The notes under the pieces are model-generated. The model was not told where the DNA came from. It did not search any database and was given only the letters and a program-made list of their open reading frames with translations. The position numbers were made by a program, and so were the translations under genes. A stretch of DNA of 38,964 nucleotides from a virus. Within the stretch, counting starts at the first letter, position 1. Each line of letters begins with the position of its first letter. Positions 5,420 to 10,967 of the stretch are shown here, piece after piece. Location of the stretch: positions 1-38,964 of IMG/VR virus record IMGVR_UViG_3300037502_001564. One strand, 5' to 3'.

Positions 5420-5988
5420 GTGACGATCTAAAACCCTGCCCGTTCTGCACGGAAGGGAAATCTGTCAGCACTTACTTCGACCACGAGCAGGGCGACAAGT
5501 GGGGATATGCCGCATGTGATGCCTGCGGGGCTAGAGGTCCAGAAGTCCGCACCAATTATGACCGTGCTGATGATGCACCGTGGCGGGCCGAAGCTATCGC
5601 AGCATGGAACACCCGCACCCCTGACCCTCGCATCGAAGCCCTGACCGCTGATAGGGTTAAAAATAATAAGGATTACTGCGCCTTAATGGAACGGTATGAC
5701 GCCCTGTACGAGCAACTCGAAGCCGCCAGACATGACGCCGATGAGGCCGAGGCTTATGCGGAGGAGTTGGCGAAGGATCAAGTTGATCTGTGCCGTCAAC
5801 TTATTGCCGCAGAAGATAAGCTGGCGAAGGTGGTGGAGGCGCTGCGGGAGATTGCCAAACCCAAGGTTGGTCCTGATTTTGACTGGTCTGAGGATGAGGT
5901 GAACAAGTGGAGGGCAGCCTGGTATCGAAAATACGGAGATATCGCTCGCACCACGCTGGCCGAGATTGAGACAAGCGATGCCCCGTGA
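5416..5988 (+). CDS. Lar-type restriction alleviation protein with coiled-coil extension
   Basis: Residues 1-67 match the Lar family: two zinc-binding knuckles, CPFC at 8-11 and CDAC at 34-37, an aromatic strand between them, and the closing A-I-A-A-W-N-T-R at 60-67. Lar proteins of prophages relieve host type I restriction. Residues 75-145 form an extra, strongly charged helical region likely to be a coiled coil, followed by a short C-terminal helix. The typical Lar protein is much shorter (about 60-70 residues), so this is an extended version. It shares an operon with a DNA methyltransferase and a possible modification protein, which supports a shared defence-evasion role. Confidence 0.75.
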   Translation: MSDDLKPCPFCTEGKSVSTYFDHEQGDKWGYAACDACGARGPEVRTNYDRADDAPWRAEAIAAWNTRTPDPRIEALTADRVKNNKDYCALMERYDALYEQLEAARHDADEAEAYAEELAKDQVDLCRQLIAAEDKLAKVVEALREIAKPKVGPDFDWSEDEVNKWRAAWYRKYGDIARTTLAEIETSDAP

Positions 5989-6148
5989 AGTCAGCAACAG
6001 CCCCGGCGCACGAGCCTTGCGGCTGGCAGGGTATGTGAAGCTCCCTGCGTGGTGGGTCACGCAGGAGCAGTACGAGCTGATCCTGTGGATGGCCCAGCAA
6101 AACAAGGAAACCATCGAAGCCATCAAGGAGAGAGCATATGGCCGGTAG
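5978..6148 (+). CDS. Hypothetical protein, 56 aa
   Basis: I chose the ATG at 5978, which overlaps the upstream gene by 11 bases; a TTG at 5966 in the same frame is less likely. The product has a basic N-terminus, a KLPAWWVTQEQYELILWMA segment and a charged helix at the end. It looks like a small phage protein with a helix-turn-helix flavour but no clear motif. Its 3' end overlaps the following HTH gene by 11 bases. Confidence 0.5.
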   Translation: MPREVSNSPGARALRLAGYVKLPAWWVTQEQYELILWMAQQNKETIEAIKERAYGR

Positions 6149-6443
6149 AAAGTTTATCACCAAGGACATGATCACGGCTGCCAAGGAGAAAGGCTGGAAC
6201 GCGACGCAGGCGGCGCGCCACTACGGAATGCATCGTACGAGTATCTCTGGCGCCTGCGAGCGTTTCGGGATCGAGCTGCCGCAGTCCAAATTTAACCCGG
6301 ACATGCCATCGACGCGCAGTAAGTTTTGGAGGGACGCCGTCAGCAGGCCAAAGACGAAGGCCGCGTGGTCGTGCAGCCCGGAGGCCATCGAGCGCACGCT
6401 GCAGCGGATCCAGAGGGAAAAGAGATTGCAGGCGATGGAGTGA
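6138..6443 (+). CDS. Helix-turn-helix DNA-binding protein, 101 aa
   Basis: Residues 5-45 hold a homeodomain-like helix-turn-helix: KDMITAAKEKG, NATQAARHYG, then MHRTSISGACERFG as recognition helix. The remaining part is basic (RSKFWRDAVSRPKTK) with a C-terminal charged helix. It is the last gene of the rightward operon, with a good ribosome site (GGAGAGA) before the ATG. It could regulate early-to-late switching or bind DNA at packaging, but no direct evidence is present. The late operon converges on it from the right. Confidence 0.65.
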   Translation: MAGRKFITKDMITAAKEKGWNATQAARHYGMHRTSISGACERFGIELPQSKFNPDMPSTRSKFWRDAVSRPKTKAAWSCSPEAIERTLQRIQREKRLQAME

Positions 6444-6473
6444 CCAGCTAGAACGACAGCGAGGGGCGCACAC

Positions 6474-6488
6474 GAAGCCAGCGGCTTT
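6474..6488. terminator. Short hairpin between convergent operons
   Basis: AAGCC (6475-6479) and GGCTT (6483-6487) form a short stem with a three-base loop and one wobble pair outside, in the 79-bp gap between the end of the rightward operon and the end of the leftward late operon. There is no T-run, so this is at best a weak terminator. I see nothing else in the gap. Confidence 0.25.
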
Positions 6489-6522
6489 GTATCGGTCGAG
6501 GATCAGACTGCGCTACGGCTTA

Positions 6523-6696
6523 TCATCCACCATCGCGCCCCTCGCGATTTTTCATTCTCTCAATCAGCGCCAGCACAAGGCCGCCGAACTGGGCAAACGG
6601 TATCACGCCGTGATACTGATTGATCGACACCAGCAGGCCATCGCGCGTGACGCGCCAGGAGGCGATGGGCAGGTTATCCCGCGTCACACCCAGCAT
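6523..6696 (-). CDS. Last gene of the late operon, hypothetical, 57 aa
   Basis: The - frame from ATG at 6696 gives a 57-residue protein starting MLGVTRDNLPIASW and ending in a charged tail (ERMKNREGRDGG). It has alternating strands (WRVTRDGLLVSINQYHGVIPF) and one hydrophobic helix (FGGLVLALIERM). It overlaps the o-spanin gene by 23 bases. I do not recognise a function; its position next to the lysis genes hints at a lysis or membrane role. It is supported by coupling, composition and a plausible fold. Confidence 0.5.
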   Translation of the reverse strand: MLGVTRDNLPIASWRVTRDGLLVSINQYHGVIPFAQFGGLVLALIERMKNREGRDGG

Positions 6697-6907
6697 CCAA
6701 GATCTGGATTAGCCTCGCGCCCGTGACCAGCGAAAGAGACCCGCCATCGTCCGCCAATGCCGCCGCATGTTCCGTCCGCGCCTGTTCGGTCCCGGAGCAG
6801 ATCGCATCACCGCTTACCCCGCTCATGCAGCCAGTCACGGGCAGCGTCAGCGTCAGACATACGAGCAACCTCGTCCATGCGTTGGCGTGTCTCAACATAG
6901 TCTTCAA
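6674..6907 (-). CDS. Outer-membrane spanin (Rz1-like lipoprotein)
   Basis: The 77-residue product has a basic start, a hydrophobic signal segment at about 12-25 and a lipobox, LPVTGC, with the lipid-carrying cysteine at about residue 27. The mature part is short with two further cysteines. This is the plan of an o-spanin, which sits in the outer membrane and joins the inner-membrane spanin to fuse the two membranes at the end of lysis. The gene begins inside the i-spanin gene (6807-6907 shared, different frame), the classic nested Rz/Rz1 arrangement. Confidence 0.72.
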   Translation of the reverse strand: MKTMLRHANAWTRLLVCLTLTLPVTGCMSGVSGDAICSGTEQARTEHAAALADDGGSLSLVTGARLIQILDAGCDAG

Positions 6908-7025
6908 GCCCCTCTATCTTGGCGTCAGCCTGAGCAGACTTTCTGCCGCCAAGCCAGCTTGATGCCAGCATGACGACAGAAAATAACAGCTTCGAGACGG
7001 CGCCAACCAGCGCCCGCCAGATCAT
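6807..7025 (-). CDS. Inner-membrane spanin (Rz-like)
   Basis: The 72-residue product has an N-terminal membrane anchor (about residues 8-26, LVGAVSKLLFSVVMLASSWL) followed by a charged periplasmic helix rich in Asp, Glu, Arg and Lys. That is the i-spanin plan, although the periplasmic part is short. I chose the ATG at 7025 because it overlaps the holin stop (ATGA); an in-frame start exists 24 bases upstream. The o-spanin gene is nested in its 3' half. Confidence 0.68.
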   Translation of the reverse strand: MIWRALVGAVSKLLFSVVMLASSWLGGRKSAQADAKIEGLEDYVETRQRMDEVARMSDADAARDWLHERGKR

Positions 7026-7186
7026 GCGCGCTTGGAGTAGATCGACCAAGCAGCCGCAGCCAGCGTGGCCGCAGCGCCCCCGATGGCCGTCACAGTTTCA
7101 GCATCGACCAAACCCTGGCCAATGAAATATCCGCCAGCGGCGGCGACGATGGCGCGAACAACGCCCGCGATTTGTTCACCAGTCAT
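7022..7186 (-). CDS. Holin, resembling the Pam3 gp28 family
   Basis: The 54-residue protein starts MTGEQIAGVVRAIVAAAGGYFIGQG and has two hydrophobic segments (about residues 6-24 and 32-49) separated by a short polar turn, ending in a basic tail (YSKRA). This agrees with the small two-span holins I know as the Pam3-gp28 family. Holins permeabilise the inner membrane at a set time and release the endolysin. An in-frame upstream extension exists, but the ATG at 7186 has AGGAG nearby and overlaps the endolysin stop. Confidence 0.72.
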   Translation of the reverse strand: MTGEQIAGVVRAIVAAAGGYFIGQGLVDAETVTAIGGAAATLAAAAWSIYSKRA

Positions 7187-7695
7187 ATCAGTCTCCTGAG
7201 AAAAGCGGACAGAGCCGCGAGAAACCCAGACTTCGGCGCAACAGGCGCTGGCTGGGGTCTTGCCTTCGCATACCAGCTTGGCACCGAGAAGCCTGGGCAA
7301 GCCTTGGCAGCGTATTGGTTGTGACCCGAAATCGTCCTGATCGTCGGGTGGTCCTTCAGCAATCGCACCAGCAGATCCTGCAAGGCTCGATCCTGCTCAG
7401 GCGTGAAATGATCGGAAAACTTGTCATCGGACGATGCGCCATGCCCGCCGAAAAGCGCGACCGCGATGGTCCCTGTATTTTTGCCTTTGGTGTGAGATCC
7501 GACCTGATCCAAAGGACGGCCCGCGACCGTAGAACCATTGCGGTCGATCAGAAAATGATAGCCCACGTCCTTCCATCCGCGACCGTTCACATGCCAGCGG
7601 CGTACCTCGGCAACCTTGTCGGCAGTGTTGCGCGTGATCCACCAATCAGGCGGCGTGGCCGTGCAGTGAACGATGACCTCGTTCAGCGGTCTCAT
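7183..7695 (-). CDS. Endolysin: N-acetylmuramoyl-L-alanine amidase (T7 lysozyme type)
   Basis: The 170-residue enzyme cleaves the bond between N-acetylmuramic acid and L-alanine in peptidoglycan. Zinc ligands His10 (VIVHCTAT), His125 (SGHNQY) and Cys133 (KACPGF) are in place, with Tyr46 and Lys131 at the positions that assist catalysis in T7 lysozyme. The domain fills residues 1-140 and a Pro/Ala-rich linker leads to a short basic, hydrophobic C-terminal helix (LAALSAFLRRLI). There is no signal peptide, so export depends on the holin encoded just downstream, whose start overlaps this stop (ATGA). Confidence 0.92.
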   Translation of the reverse strand: MRPLNEVIVHCTATPPDWWITRNTADKVAEVRRWHVNGRGWKDVGYHFLIDRNGSTVAGRPLDQVGSHTKGKNTGTIAVALFGGHGASSDDKFSDHFTPEQDRALQDLLVRLLKDHPTIRTISGHNQYAAKACPGFSVPSWYAKARPQPAPVAPKSGFLAALSAFLRRLI

Positions 7696-7934
7696 TTTCC
7701 GACCTTGGAAATGAGCGCCTTTATATCGTCGCGGATCTCGGCCAGCATCTTGTTGGTCTCGTCACGTGCCTGGCGCGATGCTTCCAGATCCTCACGGCGC
7801 TGGTTCCAAAGCCGCTTGATCTCTTTGGTGTTCTCTGCGCTGCCAGCCTCAAGACGCACCAGCCACACAACGACCGCAACGAAGCTAACCGCCACTGGCC
7901 AATATGCAAAAATACCTTCCATCGCGGCCCTCAT
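7692..7934 (-). CDS. Membrane-anchored coiled-coil protein of the lysis region, 80 aa
   Basis: One hydrophobic span at about residues 8-26 (FAYWPVAVSFVAVVVWLV) is followed by a long charged helix with heptads (residues 30-77) rich in Glu, Arg, Lys and Asp. This resembles the small phage proteins encoded next to the endolysin, sometimes annotated as holin-like or DUF2730-like. It may be a second holin, an antiholin or an accessory protein. It is coupled to both neighbours by ATGA. Confidence 0.6.
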   Translation of the reverse strand: MRAAMEGIFAYWPVAVSFVAVVVWLVRLEAGSAENTKEIKRLWNQRREDLEASRQARDETNKMLAEIRDDIKALISKVGK

Positions 7935-8224
7935 GCTTTATTCCGCTTCGAAATGGCTGCAGCCTTTTTCTTAGCGTCTGCTTTACTGGACGCGCCCCAT
8001 GCCCGCAGAGACAGTAGCAGGCGCGTCGGTTCTCCATCTTTATACTCAGGCCCAGGCATGTTGCCCATGCGCGCCAAGAAAGAAGCCCGGCGAGGGTTGT
8101 CGCCAGACTTCACCGGGGCTTTGAGGTTCATGCCCTCGGCCTTCGCAGAAGCGCGCCCCTTGGCGTTTAATCCGCCTTTGGGGTTCTTGCCCTCTTTGCG
8201 CTGCCATGCCGGGGTCTTGGCCAT
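7931..8224 (-). CDS. Conserved basic phage protein (DUF6321-like), 97 aa
   Basis: The protein starts MAKTPAWQRKEGKNPKGGLN and is rich in Lys, Gly and Ala, with motifs KSGDNPRRASFLARMG near residues 40-55 and a C-terminal LSLRAWGASSKADAKKKAAA. I recognise this as a widespread phage family that I know as DUF6321, usually located among virion genes. The high positive charge suggests binding to DNA or an acidic partner; a head-packaged protein is possible. The ATG at 8224 overlaps the upstream stop (TGATG). Confidence 0.7.
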   Translation of the reverse strand: MAKTPAWQRKEGKNPKGGLNAKGRASAKAEGMNLKAPVKSGDNPRRASFLARMGNMPGPEYKDGEPTRLLLSLRAWGASSKADAKKKAAAISKRNKA

Positions 8225-8379
8225 CACTTGCCCTTCTTCGGCTTGGCGGTCTTAGCAGAGGCCCGGAAGGCCGCTGCTGTTGGCGCGCCCTTGGCACCAG
8301 GCTTGCGCATCTTTTCCCCAGATCCGGCTTTGATGCGCGCCCGCTTGGCGGCGATGTTGGCGTAGAGACCTTTCGCCAT
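8224..8379 (-). CDS. Small basic phage protein, 51 aa
   Basis: The 51-residue product starts MAKGLYANIAAKRARI, then has KAGSGEKMRKPGAKGAP near residues 17-33 and ends in a Lys-rich tail. This is a recurrent small phage protein, often in the same neighbourhood as the DUF6321-like gene. It is extremely basic and probably unstructured. In-frame codons further upstream would extend it into the neighbouring gene, so I take the ATG at 8379. Function unknown. Confidence 0.65.
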   Translation of the reverse strand: MAKGLYANIAAKRARIKAGSGEKMRKPGAKGAPTAAAFRASAKTAKPKKGK

Positions 8380-8380
8380 C

Positions 8381-8674
8381 TTAGTAACGCGGCGGCCAGT
8401 TGTCGTAGCCGTTGATCTGGACCGTGACAGATCCAGAGGTGTAGCCACCCGTCTTGACGCCGGCGCGGTAGAAGTTCTTCATCGGGTCATAGCCGACTTC
8501 CTCCGCAGGCGCCGTCCAGGTGTCAACGTCGCGCCAAGTGGTGCCGTCCGTTGAACGCTGGGCTGTCACGGTGGCCGAGAACGTGCCGCTGATGGAGATG
8601 TTGAAGTCCCCGATGATGAGAACCGGATCAGTGAACGTGTTCTGAGCCGAGATGGTCCTGGTCGTTGCTGGCAT
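8381..8674 (-). CDS. Virion-associated beta-sandwich protein, 97 aa
   Basis: The 97-residue product is beta-rich with an Ile-rich first half (VLIIGDFNISISGTFSATV) and then RSTDGTTWRDVDTWTAP and YRAGVKTGGYTSGSVTVQI. This pattern of strands with a 'ST-DG-TTW' turn is common in small structural proteins of tailed phages next to tail-fibre genes, possibly a decoration or fibre-capping protein. Specific role unknown. Confidence 0.6.
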   Translation of the reverse strand: MPATTRTISAQNTFTDPVLIIGDFNISISGTFSATVTAQRSTDGTTWRDVDTWTAPAEEVGYDPMKNFYRAGVKTGGYTSGSVTVQINGYDNWPPRY

Positions 8675-8686
8675 GGCTGCCTCCTA

Positions 8687-10753
8687 TCAGAAAATGGGCC
8701 GGAAGATTTCGCGGAATATAGGGCGGAACACCTGCCTGAAGACGTTTTGCCCTGCTGGAACGACTGGCGGCACGGTGAAGTAGACATTGACGTTGTTGCC
8801 GCTGTCGGTCGAGTTCGCGCCGACGTAGAACTTGTTGGCGTCTGAAACCGCGATGTCCCGCACAGCCAAGTAGTCGATGCCTGACGTGACGTTGGTCAGA
8901 GCCAACGTGCGCTGAGTGCCTGCCGTGCTGCTGTTGAGCGTCACCACGTTACCAGAGGTGCCAGTGACGGACCACGTGCCAACGGCAAGGGGGGAGCCAG
9001 ATACGGATATCGTGTGTGCGACTGTCTTTGTGGACGCGAGTTCGGTCACGTTGATGTTGTCGATGTTGGTTGTAGTGACACCAGTCGCGCCGCCGATGGT
9101 GAGCTTGTTAAGTGCTAGACCACCGCCTGAAAAGTTCCTTGTAGTAGTTGCTGTGCTGGACAGCAAAATGTTTGCCGTACCTTTGTCAATGGTCAAATTA
9201 GTAGTGGAGGCCGCGTTCCACACAGCTACCGATGTGCCAGTTAGCGTCCATAGACCAGAACCCATAGAAAGGGTGCGGACGTTTGTACCGGTTGTGGAAA
9301 AGAAGCTGACTGTAACATTGTAGCCTGCTGCATTAAACGTGCCTTGGATTAGGGACAAAGCTGTTGACGACGTAAAAGCGTCACCAAGTTGTAGAGTGCC
9401 AACTGCGGACACGGCCACGGTGAAGTTGAAGGTTTTCCCTGCTGTGATTAGCGTCGATGTCCCTCGCCCACGGTAATCCTGACGAGATGTCCCGCTGAGT
9501 GTTACACCAGAGCCGAGAGTGAACGATCCATAGAAGTTTGCCAACGCTCCCGCGGTAAGCGTATAAGCGCTGGTTCTGGATGACATGTCCAAAACGCCTC
9601 GGTTGTGTCCAGCAATTGACAGTGAAGTGCCTGTCGTGGCTTCGTCCACAATAATGGTGTCTTGTGCCAGCGGAAAGTTTGCATCACTGCCAGTGCCGCC
9701 AGAAGACGTTGCCCAAGAGGACGACCCAGCCCAAGTCGTATCAGTACCTACGCGATACACCGTTTTGGCTGCTGGAAATGTGATGCCTGTATTGCCACCG
9801 CAGTTGCCAGCGCCAGCCGGAGAGGCTGGAGAGGCCGCACCAGCAAGCGTGATGTCCTCGAAGTCACAATTATCCGCAGATATAACCGCTGCGGTTAGTG
9901 TTCGCGCTGTCCCGGCGATGGTGGACCGAACGTATCCCCTAGAGGAAAACGACGACCCGGCGCAGGTTAGTGTGCCGTTGATCGTTTGGTCTCCCCCAAG
10001 AGAGAGTGCGGTCACCCCTGCCGAACTGGCGACCAGTGTCAAGTTGTTGAACGTTTGCGCCGATAAAATCGTGCGGGTGCCTGAGCCAGATGTGGTGAAC
10101 GAGTAGTTGTGGAACGTCAAAGGTATGGTCGCGTTAAGTGTGATAAAATTACCAGAATGGTTTATCTGGGAAGTCCCTGCGTTAAACGTCACATTGCTGC
10201 CAGAGATGGAAAAAGATGTACTGCTTGAGACAGCGACCGTTGATGATCCGAGTTGGATAGCCCTAGTCAACGATCCGCCGCTATTAAGGTCTCCCAGTGT
10301 CACGTTGTAATTGGCCGTGTTGAACGTCCCCTGCGTAACTGTTATCGTTCTTGTGCTTATGTTTAGCGCATCACCCAGCGTTACGGTGATCCCAGCACCA
10401 TCCACGGTAACGCCGCCGAAGGTCTTACCAGCAGTCGTAAGAGTTCCCGTTCCTGTGAACGTCATCGTCCCTGTGTGAGTGTACGTCATCCCAGCCGATA
10501 GGGTAACGCTGCCAGCGACAGTGATGTTGACTGACCCGGTGATTGTCCCAGCAAAGCCTGTGCAGTTGATCGACTTCGCGCCCGTGTTGCCTGCGGCGAT
10601 GGTCACTGTACCTAACGAGAGAACGGTAAAGAACACATCGTCGGCAGACGTAGGAACAGACGCGCCGCCAGTGCCGCCAGATGTCGTGGCCCACTTAGTT
10701 CCAGCCGTGCCGTCCCAATTTGCAGTTCCACCGACCCAGTATCTATCAGCCAT
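8687..10753 (-). CDS. Large repetitive beta-structured tail fibre or adhesin, 688 aa
   Basis: The product is almost only Thr, Ser, Gly, Ala, Val and Asn, the composition of a beta-helix or long fibre. Two homologous units are visible. Unit one starts YWVGGTANWDG with ATTSGGTGG and a C-terminal QGTFNTANYNVT near residue 170. Unit two starts YRVGTDTTWAG near residue 340 and ends in QGTFNAAGYNVT near 495. The extreme C-terminus is odd: a PP-rich linker followed by four FRxIF/FRxVF repeats. I take the ATG at 10753, which overlaps the upstream stop; longer in-frame starts lie in the neighbour. The location between the tailspike and lysis genes supports a receptor-binding or tail-appendage role. 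Confidence 0.7.
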   Translation of the reverse strand: MADRYWVGGTANWDGTAGTKWATTSGGTGGASVPTSADDVFFTVLSLGTVTIAAGNTGAKSINCTGFAGTITGSVNITVAGSVTLSAGMTYTHTGTMTFTGTGTLTTAGKTFGGVTVDGAGITVTLGDALNISTRTITVTQGTFNTANYNVTLGDLNSGGSLTRAIQLGSSTVAVSSSTSFSISGSNVTFNAGTSQINHSGNFITLNATIPLTFHNYSFTTSGSGTRTILSAQTFNNLTLVASSAGVTALSLGGDQTINGTLTCAGSSFSSRGYVRSTIAGTARTLTAAVISADNCDFEDITLAGAASPASPAGAGNCGGNTGITFPAAKTVYRVGTDTTWAGSSSWATSSGGTGSDANFPLAQDTIIVDEATTGTSLSIAGHNRGVLDMSSRTSAYTLTAGALANFYGSFTLGSGVTLSGTSRQDYRGRGTSTLITAGKTFNFTVAVSAVGTLQLGDAFTSSTALSLIQGTFNAAGYNVTVSFFSTTGTNVRTLSMGSGLWTLTGTSVAVWNAASTTNLTIDKGTANILLSSTATTTRNFSGGGLALNKLTIGGATGVTTTNIDNINVTELASTKTVAHTISVSGSPLAVGTWSVTGTSGNVVTLNSSTAGTQRTLALTNVTSGIDYLAVRDIAVSDANKFYVGANSTDSGNNVNVYFTVPPVVPAGQNVFRQVFRPIFREIFRPIF

Positions 10754-10958
10754 CGATCTGCTCCTCGGTCTCAGGTTCCGCCTCGGGTGAAGGCGCGGTG
10801 ATGAAAGCCACCCAGTTGTCAAACCTCTGCTGCTTCATGGCCTCAATGCCAGCGTCACCCAGAGCATCGATCTCCGACTGCGTTAGGTTCAGCGCGTCTC
10901 GCAGCTTATGAACGCCGTCAGTCTTGGTGAACGGGATGTTGATGAGTTGAACGGTCAT
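10746..10958 (-). CDS. Small hypothetical tail-region protein, 70 aa
   Basis: The 70-residue protein has a basic, hydrophobic start (MTVQLINIPFTKTDG), a helical centre (LRDALNLTQSEIDALGDAG...MKQQRFDNWVAFI) and an acidic tail (PSPEAEPETEEQ). It overlaps the adhesin start by eight bases. The position between two receptor-binding genes would suit a small chaperone or adaptor for one of them, by analogy with tail-fibre assembly genes, but no motif supports it. Confidence 0.55.
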   Translation of the reverse strand: MTVQLINIPFTKTDGVHKLRDALNLTQSEIDALGDAGIEAMKQQRFDNWVAFITAPSPEAEPETEEQIDG

Positions 10959-10967
10959 GTCAGCCCC

